NCBI GenBank assembly: GCA_946482165.1
Contig: CAMLQS010000019.1
Location: 1 to 28,619 of the forward strand
Length of the DNA: 28,619 nt
From: an uncultured Verrucomicrobiota bacterium
Lineage (GTDB): Bacteria > Verrucomicrobiota > Verrucomicrobiae > Opitutales > Opitutaceae
Reading direction: 5' to 3'
Shown piece by piece: positions 1 through 7,347 of the stretch. The notes below the pieces were generated by a model. The model was not told the origin of the DNA. It made no database searches and saw nothing but the letters and a program-made list of their open reading frames with translations. The translations under genes were made by a program, and so were the position numbers. Within the stretch, counting starts at the first letter, position 1; each line of letters begins with the position of its first letter.

Positions 1-832
1 GCTCCGCCAGCCACGCCACGACCTCTCCCTTCGTCGCCCCGCCCTCGTCCGCCAGATTAAACACCGCCGCCCCGCCGCCAGCTCCGCCTCCCTGCGCCCC
101 CCTCTCCGCTCCTCGCTCATAGGCCGCTTCCATGGCTCCGATGATGTCGTCGCGATAAATCAAATTCAGCCGCGTCTCCGCCCGCCCCGACACCTCACCT
201 CTCCTCACCTGCTCCACCAAATGAACGCGGCCCGGCCCATAGATTCCCGCGAGTCGCAACACCACCGCACCCACCCCGGTCGCTCCCGCCCACTCGCCCG
301 CGATCCGCTCCGCTTCCACCAGCGCCCTCGTCGTCTCCGCTTCGCCGCCCACCGGATCCTCCTCCGTCACCCGCACGCCGCCGCCCTGCGGATACACCGA
401 CGTGCTGCTCGTATAGATAAGCCGCCCCGCCACGCCACCGGCCTCCGCCACTCGCCGCCCCCACCCGACCACGCTTTTCAATCCCTCCACATAGCTCCGA
501 TGATAACCCTCGGCGCCTCCGCCGCCCGCCGCGACGGTCACCGCCACCCGCTCCGCGCCCGCCCTCAATTCCGGCGCGTTCCACCACGCCTCGTTCGCCA
601 ATTCATCGATCACCGCCTCCGCGCCCGCCGCCCGAAGCTCCGCCGCCGTCTCGCGATTCCTCGTCAGCGCCACCACTCGCCACCCGCTGGCAAGCGCCCG
701 CCGCGCCAGCTTCCCGCCCACATAGCCCGCGCCGAACACCACCAGCTTACGCCCGGCGCCCGCCTCCGTAATTTCCACGTCTTTTGCGCTTTTTGTGGCC
801 ACGCTTTCCGACTCCCTCTGATTCGTCGTCAT
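1..832 (-). CDS. SDR / NAD-dependent epimerase-like protein (partial, C-terminus off the window)
   Basis: Open from ATG at 832 to the window edge (277 codons, no stop), so the C-terminus is missing. A Rossmann dinucleotide-binding motif (VVFGAGYVGGKLA, about residues 31-43) follows a 28-residue polar N-terminal extension. TSSTSVYPQ at about 141-149 matches the Ser/Tyr active-site stretch of extended SDRs, but the usual YxxxK lysine is not evident, so this is probably an atypical, YeeZ-like SDR. LRLAGIYGPGR and the NLIYRDDIIGAM stretch are also typical of the epimerase family. The start is supported by a GGAGG five bases before the ATG, the clearest Shine-Dalgarno sequence in the window. Substrate unknown; probably cytosolic. 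Divergent from the DJ-1 gene with a 14-bp gap. No link to the glycan locus is evident. Confidence 0.85.
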   Translation of the reverse strand, partial: MTTNQRESESVATKSAKDVEITEAGAGRKLVVFGAGYVGGKLARRALASGWRVVALTRNRETAAELRAAGAEAVIDELANEAWWNAPELRAGAERVAVTVAAGGGGAEGYHRSYVEGLKSVVGWGRRVAEAGGVAGRLIYTSSTSVYPQGGGVRVTEEDPVGGEAETTRALVEAERIAGEWAGATGVGAVVLRLAGIYGPGRVHLVEQVRRGEVSGRAETRLNLIYRDDIIGAMEAAYERGAERGAQGGGAGGGAAVFNLADEGGATKGEVVAWLAE

Positions 833-846
833 CGTATCCTCCCACC

Positions 847-1392
847 ATGCCCACGGTCCTCGCCATCTTGCCAGAGGGTTTTGAAGAGCTCGAAGCCGTC
901 GCACCCATCGACGTCCTCCGCCGCGCCGGCTGCTCCGTCACCGTCGCCGCCCTCGGCCCCGGCATCCATTTGACCGGCCGCAACGGCATCACGCTCCACG
1001 CCGACGTCCCCCTCGACGCGCTTCCCTCCGACGCCGCCCCCTTCGACTGCCTCCTCCTCCCCGGCGGCCCCGGCGTGCAACACCTCCGCGCCTCGCCCGC
1101 CGTCCGCGCGCTCGTCGCGAAGCACCACGCCGCCGGCAAATGGATCGCCGCCATCTGCGCCGCGCCCGTCGTCCTTCACGACGCCGGACTGCTCGCCGGT
1201 CGCCGCTACACCGCGCATCCGAGCGTCGCCTCCGAACTCACCGCCATCCTCGCCCACGAACGCGTCGTCCTCGACGGCAACATCCTCACCTCCCGCGGCG
1301 CCGGCACCGCCCTCGACTTCGGCCTCGCCCTCGTCTCCGCCCTCGTCTCCCCCGAAAAATCCGCCGAGATCGCGACCGCCATTCGCGTCTAG
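847..1392 (+). CDS. DJ-1/PfpI family protein (DJ-1/YajL-like)
   Basis: Encodes 181 residues, the usual length for a single-domain DJ-1/PfpI protein. The N-terminus MPTVLAILPEGFEELEAV carries the conserved glutamate (about E16). The nucleophile elbow AAICAAP places the reactive cysteine at about C104, and LLLPGGPG at about 69-76 is the conserved glycine loop. This family includes glutathione-independent glyoxalase/deglycase-like and redox-stress proteins; the specific role here is unknown. I chose ATG 847 because the family signature begins immediately there; an upstream in-frame ATG at 784 would add 21 low-complexity residues. No Shine-Dalgarno is visible before 847. Its promoter must overlap the divergent SDR gene. 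The stop codon is immediately followed by the heptad repeat array of the next element. Confidence 0.93.
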   Translation: MPTVLAILPEGFEELEAVAPIDVLRRAGCSVTVAALGPGIHLTGRNGITLHADVPLDALPSDAAPFDCLLLPGGPGVQHLRASPAVRALVAKHHAAGKWIAAICAAPVVLHDAGLLAGRRYTAHPSVASELTAILAHERVVLDGNILTSRGAGTALDFGLALVSALVSPEKSAEIATAIRV

Positions 1393-1918
1393 GAGCGTGG
1401 AGCAAGGAGCCGGGAGCGAGGAGCCAAGCCGCAGACCACCAACCGATGAACGACCACGGATTCCGGCTTCAGCACTTCGATATCTGGAGCGGGCCATCGC
1501 CATCGGCGGCGAACTCCACGACCTCGCCGACACCTTGGACTCACGCGGCTACCGTCGCTACGCCGAACAGCTCCGCGCCGCCGCGATGAGCATCTCGAAC
1601 AACATCGCCGAAGGCTCCGGAAGCGAGTCTGCCAAAGAATTCGCCAACTACCTCAACATCGCCCACCGCTCCGCCTTCGAAACGGCCAACATCGTGCTCT
1701 TCCTCCACTCCAAGTCGCTCCTGACTCCCACCGAAACCGACCACCTCCTCGACGAGTTGGAACAAGAGTGCCGCATGATCACCGCCTTCCGCCGCAGCCT
1801 CTAGAGATCCAGCGCCCGACGCCCCCCCTCCGTCACCGCTCCGCTCCTCCCGCTTCTCCCGTCTTCCGCCTCCTGCCTTTTCTGGCTCCCTGCTCTTCGC
1901 TCCCTGCTCCCTGCTCAT
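1393..1918 (+). repeat. Composite element: inverted heptad-repeat arms enclosing a four-helix-bundle gene
   Basis: The left arm, 1393-1427, is five consecutive 7-bp units of pattern GAGCNNG. The right arm, 1885-1918, is four 7-bp units plus a partial one of pattern GCTCNNN, which is the same repeat on the other strand. The left arm begins one base after the stop of the DJ-1 gene and the right arm ends at the base before the asnB ATG, so the element exactly fills the space between two genes. The inside holds the four-helix-bundle gene (1446-1804) and a C/T-rich tract (1805-1884) ending in CTTTTCTGGCTC. A second, shorter copy without the gene is at 7346-7500. Mobility is inference; no transposase is encoded. 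Confidence 0.65.
1446..1804 (+). pseudogene. Four-helix bundle protein (S23/23S rRNA-IVS, Avd-like), frameshifted
   Basis: The family's usual start (MNDHGFRLQHFDIW) reads from ATG 1446 in one frame. The rest of the protein (RAIAIGGELHDLAD, then SISNNIAEGSGSES, KEFANYLNIAHRSAFE and the last helix ending ITAFRRSL) reads in another frame to the stop at 1802-1804. Adding one A at 1488 would restore DIWKRAIAI, the expected motif, so a single-base loss is the simplest explanation; sequencing error is possible. As read, the body could still be translated from an upstream ATG at 1397, giving 135 residues whose first part comes from the heptad repeat. The family forms small pentameric helical bundles; members occur in rRNA intervening sequences and as the Avd accessory protein of diversity-generating retroelements. 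No reverse transcriptase is in the window. Confidence 0.75.
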
Positions 1919-3883
1919 ATGTGCGGCATCGCCGGCTTCGTCTCCCTTCGCCATTCGCCCAACGTCCGTGAGGCCGCCCTCGGCCGCATGCTCGCCGCGC
2001 AACAACACCGCGGCCCCGACGACTCCGGCCTGGTCAGCTCCGGCCCCGCCACGCTCGGCATGCGCCGCCTCGCGATCTTCGACCCCGCCAACGGCCGCCA
2101 GCCGATGGTCTCGCCCGACGGCCGTCACCACCTCGTTTTCAACGGCGCCATCTACAACTTCCGCGAACTGCGCCCCGACTACTCCGCCCGCGGCTGGGTT
2201 TTCCGCACCGAGTGCGACACCGAGCTCCTCCTCGCCGCCCTCTCCCTCGACGGCCCCGCCGCCCTCCCGCGCCTCCGCGGCATGTTCGCCTTCGCCCTTT
2301 GGGATGCCGCCGAGCGCTCGCTCCTCCTCGCCCGCGACGCCCTCGGCATCAAGCCGCTCCTCTACCACCACGACGCCGCCGGCCCGTTTCTCTTCGCCTC
2401 CGAAGTCCGCCCCCTCCTCGCCTCGAAGCACGTCCCCGCGGATCTCGATCCCGCCGCCGCCGCCGACTTCCTCCGCTGGCTCGCCATCCCCGCGCCCCGC
2501 ACCCTCCACGCCGGCATCCGCGCTCTCCGTCCCGGCGAGCGACTCCTCTTCCGCGGCGCGCGCGCCGAGATTTCCAGCTGGTGGACGCCCGCGAAGATTT
2601 TCTCCGCGCCCTCCGCCTCGCGCCCTCGCGCCGCCACCTCGATCCCCGAGCTCCGCGCGCAACTCCGCGAGCGCCTCGACGACACGATTCAGGCCCACCT
2701 CGCCGCCGACGTGCCCGTGGGCGCGTTCCTCTCCGGAGGACTCGACTCCGCCGTCGTCTGCGCGCTCATGGCCCGTCACACCGGGTCCAAGCTAAAAACA
2801 TTCACCCTCGGCTTCGAGGAGACGCGATTCTCCGAAGCCGCCGAGGCCGCCGCCACCGCCCGCCACCTTGGCGTCGAACACCACGTCCACAAGCTCACCG
2901 GCGCCGCCGTGGCCGCCGATCTCGACAAGATTCTCGCCAGCCTCGACCAGCCCACCGGCGATGGCATCAACACCTACTACGCCTCCAGGATCGCCCGCCT
3001 GGGCGGCGTCACGGTCGCCCTCTCGGGCCTTGGCGCCGACGAGCTCTTCGGAGGCTACCCGTCCTTCCGGCGCCTGCCCCTGCTGGCCAGATGTCTCCCC
3101 GCCTGGCGCGTCCTGCCCTCGCCCATCCGCGCCGCGGTCCTCCGCGGCCTCGATGCCGGCCCCACCTCCGCTCGCAAGCTCGCCGCCACGCTCCGCGTCG
3201 CCGCCTCCCATCCCGAGCCCGCCTCCCTCGCCCTTGCCCAGCGTAGCGTCTTTACCGACACGACCATCTCCCAGCTCCTCGCTCCTGCGTTCGCGGGTTC
3301 GCCGATTTCAAATCTCAAATCTCAAATCTCAAATCCTCCGTCGCCGCACCCGGCCGCGGAGGAGCTCGCCGCCGCCTGGTCCGCCCTTCTCGCCGGCCGA
3401 CCCGCCGGCTCGCCCGCGCCTTGGGCCGCCCTCGCCGGCTTGGCCGAGACGCGCGGCTACATGGCCGAGGTCCTGCTTCGCGACTCCGACGAGTTCAGCA
3501 TGGCCCACTCGCTGGAACTCCGCGTGCCCTTTGTCGACCTTCCGCTCGCCGAATGGACTTGGGCCCAAGACCCCGCGCTTCTCTTCGCGCGCGACCTCGC
3601 CCCCAAGGCGCACCTTGCCGCCGCCTGCGCCGATCTTCTTCCACCCGCGCTCTTGGAACGCAAAAAGCGCGGATTCACCCTCCCTTTCGCCCAATGGCTG
3701 CGCGGCCCCCTCCGCCCCTTCATGGAGGACACGCTCGGTTCCGTTTCCGCCGCGCGCTCCGGGCTCTTCGACCCCTATGTGTCCGGCCGCCTCTGGCGCG
3801 CCTTCCGAGACGGCTCCGACGACCGCGCCTGGTCCCGCGTCTGGTCCCTCGCCCTTCTCATCCACCTCGCCAATCGGCGCTGA
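1919..3883 (+). CDS. asnB: Asparagine synthetase (glutamine-hydrolysing), AsnB type
   Basis: Encodes 654 residues with the two AsnB domains. The N-terminal class II glutaminase starts with the catalytic Cys2 (MCGIAGF) and has HRGPDD at about 30-35. The synthetase domain has the PP-loop SGGLDS at about 272-277 and LSGLGADELFGGY at about 369-380. It transfers glutamine ammonia to an aspartate-type or other carboxyl acceptor; in polysaccharide loci such enzymes may instead amidate sugars or peptides. Two oddities stand out. The normally conserved FNGEIYN loop reads FNGAIYN, so the glutamine-contacting Glu is Ala. Residues of about 464-472 are encoded by a TCAAATC heptad array. The ATG directly abuts the heptad array upstream, with no Shine-Dalgarno. 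It precedes the glycan locus on the same strand, 117 bp from the first GT. Confidence 0.93.
   Translation: MCGIAGFVSLRHSPNVREAALGRMLAAQQHRGPDDSGLVSSGPATLGMRRLAIFDPANGRQPMVSPDGRHHLVFNGAIYNFRELRPDYSARGWVFRTECDTELLLAALSLDGPAALPRLRGMFAFALWDAAERSLLLARDALGIKPLLYHHDAAGPFLFASEVRPLLASKHVPADLDPAAAADFLRWLAIPAPRTLHAGIRALRPGERLLFRGARAEISSWWTPAKIFSAPSASRPRAATSIPELRAQLRERLDDTIQAHLAADVPVGAFLSGGLDSAVVCALMARHTGSKLKTFTLGFEETRFSEAAEAAATARHLGVEHHVHKLTGAAVAADLDKILASLDQPTGDGINTYYASRIARLGGVTVALSGLGADELFGGYPSFRRLPLLARCLPAWRVLPSPIRAAVLRGLDAGPTSARKLAATLRVAASHPEPASLALAQRSVFTDTTISQLLAPAFAGSPISNLKSQISNPPSPHPAAEELAAAWSALLAGRPAGSPAPWAALAGLAETRGYMAEVLLRDSDEFSMAHSLELRVPFVDLPLAEWTWAQDPALLFARDLAPKAHLAAACADLLPPALLERKKRGFTLPFAQWLRGPLRPFMEDTLGSVSAARSGLFDPYVSGRLWRAFRDGSDDRAWSRVWSLALLIHLANRR
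3308..3335 (+). repeat. Four perfect tandem TCAAATC heptads inside asnB
   Basis: Four identical 7-bp units in a row, AT-rich within an otherwise very GC-rich gene. They are read in frame as part of the synthetase domain (about residues 464-472, SNLKSQISN). Four heptads (28 bp) are not a multiple of three, so flanking bases must have been gained or lost to keep the frame. The period equals that of the intergenic arrays elsewhere in the window. Confidence 0.9.
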
Positions 3884-4000
3884 AGGCGCGCCCGCCTCGC
3901 GAGGTCGCGGCGGCAGTCCCGCCTAATGAGTGTTTACAATCAATTCACATTCTTGTCGTGATACGCGGGGCAGTCCCTGGTTCTCTCTCCCAACACCTCC
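3884..4000. other. Intergenic spacer with palindromes and an AT-rich patch
   Basis: 117 bp between asnB and the first GT4. Straight after the asnB stop there is a palindrome GGCGCGCC (3885-3892) and another, CCTCGCGAGG (3895-3904), followed by GC-rich complementary segments up to about 3923. An AT-rich patch at 3924-3965 contains TTTACA (3933-3938), but no convincing -10 box lies 16-18 bp downstream. This is the most promoter-like place upstream of the glycan genes, but I cannot define a promoter. Confidence 0.35.
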
Positions 4001-5095
4001 ATGAAAGCCGCTCTCCTAGCGCCCGAATTCGCCGCCTCCGATGGCGGCATTCAGCGTGTCTTGCGGCTTTATTTGCGCGCTCTCGCCGAAGACCCGACCC
4101 ATCGCTCGCTCGCGCTTGTCGCGTTGAACGATACGCCCGCCGACTTCGCTCGCGTGCCCGGCCTCGCGCAACCGGAGCTCAATGGCAGGCCGCTCTCCCG
4201 CGCCGCCTGTTCCAGGTCCAAATCCGCCTTCGTGCGCGAGGCATGGAGCGCCGGCTCCGGCGCCGGCCGCGTCATCTGCGGCCACTTGGCGCAACTCCCC
4301 GTCGCAGCCATGGCGACGCGCCCGGGCGGCCGGCTCGCCCTCGTGGCCCATGGTATCGAGGCTTGGGAAAAGCCTTCGCCGCTGCACCTGCTCGCGCTGC
4401 GTCGCTGCGACCGCGTCTTCTGTGTATCGCGCTATACCCGCGATCGCCTGCGCGCCCTGCTCCCGTGGCTGGAATCCCGTCTCCGCGTGGTGCCCAACGC
4501 CCTCGATCCCGAGCTGCTTTCCGGCCCCGCTCCCGAACCCGCCCCCTCGGGCCGGCCGCCGGTGATCCTCTGCGTCGGGCGTCTCAGCGCCGCCGACGCC
4601 TACAAGGGCTACGACCTTCTGCTGCAGGCCTTCGCGCTGCTTCCGCCCTCCGCTTTTCACTCGCATCCGGAACTTGTCCCGCGCCTGCGCTTCGTCGGCG
4701 ACGGCGACGACCGCCTCCGCCTCGAGGCCCTCGCCCACGAGCTTCGTGTCTCCGACCGTGTCGAGTTTTCCGGCCGACTCGCCGACGCCGAACTGCGGCG
4801 CGCTTTCGCGGATTGCACCTGCTTCGCCCTGCCCAGCACGGGAGAGGGCTTCGGCCTCGTCTATCTGGAGGCGATGGCCGCCGGCCGCCCCTGCGTCGGC
4901 CTGCATGCCTCCGCGGTGCCGGAACTCGTCGGACCACAAACGGGAGTCCTGTCCGAACCCGGCAACGCCGCCGCGCTCGCCGCCGCGCTCGCCGAATGCC
5001 TCTCCCGCTTTTGGGACGCCGCCGAGCTCCGCCAGGCCGCGCTTTGCTACAGTTACCCGCACCTCGTCACCGCGCTCGCCACCGCGTGGCATTAG
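4001..5095 (+). CDS. Glycosyltransferase family 4 protein
   Basis: Encodes 364 residues with the GT-B fold pattern of GT4 enzymes, which transfer a sugar from an activated donor with retention of configuration, on the cytoplasmic side of the membrane. The N-terminal acceptor domain has the glycine-rich FAASDGGIQRV (about 10-20). The donor domain begins near PPVILCVGRLSAADAYKGYD (about 186-205) with the phosphate-binding Arg/Lys. The E-x7-E motif is GEGFGLVYLEA (E282 and E290). The sugar and acceptor cannot be predicted. It is a clear paralogue of the next gene, sharing the HG(I/V)EAW and CVS(R/Q)YTRD motifs. Start ATG 4001 has a pyrimidine-rich leader and no Shine-Dalgarno. The stop codon overlaps the left arm of the 172-bp inverted repeat. 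Confidence 0.92.
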   Translation: MKAALLAPEFAASDGGIQRVLRLYLRALAEDPTHRSLALVALNDTPADFARVPGLAQPELNGRPLSRAACSRSKSAFVREAWSAGSGAGRVICGHLAQLPVAAMATRPGGRLALVAHGIEAWEKPSPLHLLALRRCDRVFCVSRYTRDRLRALLPWLESRLRVVPNALDPELLSGPAPEPAPSGRPPVILCVGRLSAADAYKGYDLLLQAFALLPPSAFHSHPELVPRLRFVGDGDDRLRLEALAHELRVSDRVEFSGRLADAELRRAFADCTCFALPSTGEGFGLVYLEAMAAGRPCVGLHASAVPELVGPQTGVLSEPGNAAALAAALAECLSRFWDAAELRQAALCYSYPHLVTALATAWH

Positions 5096-5265
5096 GCGCT
5101 GTCTTCGAAATAAACCAGCGCTCCGTGAGAGGGAAATTATGCTCGGCCAAGGCGGCCGAGGCGGACCAGAGGTCCGTGCCGCCTCGGGCAACGCCGGCCC
5201 GGCGTGAGTTCCCTCCCACCCGCAGGGCGTCGGCGGAGCGTAGGTCTGTTTCGAAGACGGCGCCT
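5094..5265. repeat. 172-bp nested inverted-repeat element (MITE/REP-like)
   Basis: The outer arms 5094-5125 and 5234-5265 are inverted copies, 27 of 32 positions matching. Inside them a second pair of arms, 5125-5135 and 5209-5219, matches at 10 of 11. The centre contains CCGAGGCGG (5156-5164) facing CCGCCTCGG (5179-5187), with GGACC-AGA-GGTCC in its loop (5163-5175), and a small ACGCC/GGCGT hairpin (5191-5205). The whole could fold as one long cruciform or RNA hairpin. It starts inside the TAG stop of the upstream GT4 gene. No coding function is evident. Whether it is dispersed in the genome cannot be seen here. Confidence 0.8.
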
Positions 5266-5380
5266 GGCGCATCGCGCTTTTGCAAACCGCGAATCGCCTA
5301 CGCATTCCCCTCTTGGCCTGCGCGTAATTAAAGCGTGAAATGGCCCCCGACGCCGCGTCTTCTTCGAATCTCTTTTCCTG
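5266..5380. other. Spacer upstream of the second GT4 gene
   Basis: 115 bp with no gene. It contains a TTGCAA (about 5280-5285) and an AT-rich TAATTAAAG near 5328, which might belong to a promoter for the following operon, but the spacing to one another is not that of a standard sigma-70 site. No terminator with a T-tract is visible. Confidence 0.25.
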
Positions 5381-6487
5381 ATGCATGCGCCCGCGGTTTC
5401 CCGCAGCAGCCAACCGGCCCTTGTCCTCTGCCCCGAGCTCTTTGCGGCGGAAGGCGGCATCGCGCGCATGTCACGCATCTACCTCGAGGCGCTGGCCGCG
5501 CTCTCGCCGGCCGAACTTCGTCTTGTTGTCCTGAACGACCGGACGATTCCCGCCGCCTCGCTGGCCCGACACCTGCCCGCTGGCGCGCCCGCGGTTTCCG
5601 TCGCCTGCGGGCGTTCCAAGGCGCGCTTCGTCGCCGCCACCCTCATCGGCACCTCGCGCTGCCGCCGCGTCCTCGCGACCCACGTGCATTTGCTGCCCGT
5701 CCTGTCGCTGGCGCGCCTGCTCCGGCCGGGCCTCGCCTGGGACGTGGTCCTCCACGGAGTGGAAGCCTGGGCGCCGCCCCCGCCCGCCTCCGCCCGCGCA
5801 CTGCGCCGCGCGCGAAAGGTGTATTGCGTAAGCCAATACACCCGCGATGTCGTCGCCGCCCGCGAGCCCGGCCTCGCCGACCGCCTCCGCGTCCTCCCCA
5901 ACGCGATCGACCCCGGCCTCGCGGAAGCCCTGGGTCGCATCTCCCCGGCTGGCGCCGAGCCCGGCCGCATCCTCGCCGTCTCCCGTCTCGCCCCGCACGA
6001 CCACGCCAAGGGCATCGACCACCTCATCCAAGCCTTGGCCGAGATCCGCGCCTCCGTCCCGTCCGTCACGCTGCACATCGTGGGGGACGGCGCGGATCGC
6101 CCGCGCCTCGAGGCGCTCGCCGCCGCGTCGCCCGCGCGCGCGGCGATCACGTTCCACGGCAGTCTCGGCGAGTCCGCCCTGTGCGACCAGTTCGCCCGCT
6201 GCCGCCTTTTCGCCCTGCCCAGCAACAAGGAAGGCTTCGGACTCGTTTATGCCGAGGCGCTCCAGGCCGGCCGTCCCTGCCTTGCCGCCCGCGCCGGGGG
6301 CTCGCCGGAGGTCGTCGGCGAAGAGGGCGGGGTCCTCGTTCCCTACGGCGACGTCCGCGCGATCTCGCAAGCCTGCGTCCGCGCCTTGCAAAGCGACTGG
6401 CCCGCGGAAACGCTCCGCCGCCGGGCCGCCTGTTTCGGCGTCACCGAATTCAACCGCAACTTCCGCAGCATTTGGCTGGAACCGTGA
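5381..6487 (+). CDS. Glycosyltransferase family 4 protein
   Basis: Encodes 368 residues; GT-B fold, GT4 type. It has the glycine-rich N-terminal FAAEGGIARM (about 21-30), acceptor-domain HGVEAW (about 125-130) and YCVSQYTRD (148-156). The donor half starts at ILAVSRLAPHDHAKGID (about 197-213) and carries the E-x7-E motif KEGFGLVYAEA (E284 and E292). It is paralogous to the gene at 4001, suggesting a tandem duplication followed by divergence and entry of a repeat element between them. Likely adds a sugar to the lipid-linked glycan in the cytoplasm; specificity unknown. The stop overlaps the GTG start of the ABC permease by four bases, so the two are probably translationally coupled. Confidence 0.92.
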   Translation: MHAPAVSRSSQPALVLCPELFAAEGGIARMSRIYLEALAALSPAELRLVVLNDRTIPAASLARHLPAGAPAVSVACGRSKARFVAATLIGTSRCRRVLATHVHLLPVLSLARLLRPGLAWDVVLHGVEAWAPPPPASARALRRARKVYCVSQYTRDVVAAREPGLADRLRVLPNAIDPGLAEALGRISPAGAEPGRILAVSRLAPHDHAKGIDHLIQALAEIRASVPSVTLHIVGDGADRPRLEALAAASPARAAITFHGSLGESALCDQFARCRLFALPSNKEGFGLVYAEALQAGRPCLAARAGGSPEVVGEEGGVLVPYGDVRAISQACVRALQSDWPAETLRRRAACFGVTEFNRNFRSIWLEP

Positions 6488-7347
6488 AAGCATCTTCCGC
6501 CTCCATCCCCCTCGCCCCCACCGCCCCGGATGCGCCCGCCATCATCCTCGAGGCCGGCCGCGCATCGGCGCATTACTGGCGCGATCTCTGGCGTTACCGC
6601 GAACTGGCCGGCTTCCTCGCCTGGCGCGACATCAAGGTCCGCTACAAGCAAGCCGTCCTCGGCATCGCCTGGGCGGTGATCCAGCCCGCCATCCAGACCG
6701 TCCTGCTGACCTTTGTCTTCGGCAAACTCGCCAAAATGAACGACGGCGGACTGCCCTACCCGCTCATCGTCCTCTGCGGCCTGCTGCCGTGGCAGCTTTT
6801 CACCGGCGCCTTCAACGGCGCGGGCAACAGCCTCGTCGGCAATTCCCACCTCATCAGCAAAGTCTACTTCCCGCGGCTGATCGTGCCCGTGTCGTCGCTC
6901 GCCGTCTCTTTGATCGACTTCGGCGTCATGCTCGCGATCACGTTGCCGGTTGTTTGGATCTTCGGCCCGGCCCCAAGCTGGCAGATCCTCTTGCTGCCGC
7001 TGTTTGTTCTCCTCGCCTTGGGCATCGCGCTGGGCGCGGGGCTGTGGATCACGGCTCTCACCGTGCGCTTCCGCGATTTCCGCTTCATCACGCCGTTCAT
7101 TTTGCAAATCGGCGTCTTCGTCACCCCCGTCGGTTTCCGCACCGACGTTCTCCCCCGCTGGCGCGACCTGCTCGCGCTCAACCCGCTTTCCGGCGTGGTG
7201 GACGGCATGCGGTGGTGCCTGCTCGGGGGCCGCACCTCGCTCCATCTGCCCGGCCTCGCTATCTCGCTCGTCGTTGCCGCGCTCCTCATCGCCACCGGCA
7301 TCTGGTATTTCCGCCGCGTCGAGCGTCAATTCGCCGACGTCATATGA
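6484..7347 (+). CDS. wzm: ABC-2 type polysaccharide exporter permease (Wzm-like)
   Basis: Encodes 287 residues from GTG 6484, in a GTGA overlap with the preceding GT. The family pattern is clear: RELAGFLAWRDIKVRYKQ (about 38-55), then AVLGIAWAVIQPAIQTVLL at the first membrane helix, and about six membrane segments in total. The conserved LSGVVDGMRW occurs near the C-terminus. It would form the membrane channel that exports lipid-linked polysaccharide (O-antigen or teichoic-type glycan) across the inner membrane, with the ATPase encoded next. An in-frame ATG would lie well inside the conserved part, so GTG is preferred. The stop codon overlaps the first unit of a heptad-repeat array, which separates it from wzt by 153 bp; such pairs are usually adjacent or overlapping. 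Confidence 0.95.
   Translation: MKASSASIPLAPTAPDAPAIILEAGRASAHYWRDLWRYRELAGFLAWRDIKVRYKQAVLGIAWAVIQPAIQTVLLTFVFGKLAKMNDGGLPYPLIVLCGLLPWQLFTGAFNGAGNSLVGNSHLISKVYFPRLIVPVSSLAVSLIDFGVMLAITLPVVWIFGPAPSWQILLLPLFVLLALGIALGAGLWITALTVRFRDFRFITPFILQIGVFVTPVGFRTDVLPRWRDLLALNPLSGVVDGMRWCLLGGRTSLHLPGLAISLVVAALLIATGIWYFRRVERQFADVI

Noticed and set aside
784..846. Upstream ATG as the start of the DJ-1 gene
   Set aside because: It would add 21 Ser/Pro-rich residues not typical of the family and overlap the divergent SDR gene.
1393..1804. A complete diversity-generating retroelement
   Set aside because: Only an Avd-like gene is present; no reverse transcriptase, template or variable repeat pair is visible.
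3924..3965. Sigma-70 promoter with TTTACA (3933-3938) before the first GT gene
   Set aside because: No acceptable -10 hexamer at 16-18 bp spacing; only base composition suggests a promoter.
5067..5285. A 72-codon minus-strand frame
   Set aside because: It is contained almost wholly in the 172-bp inverted repeat, so its sequence is explained by repeat DNA.
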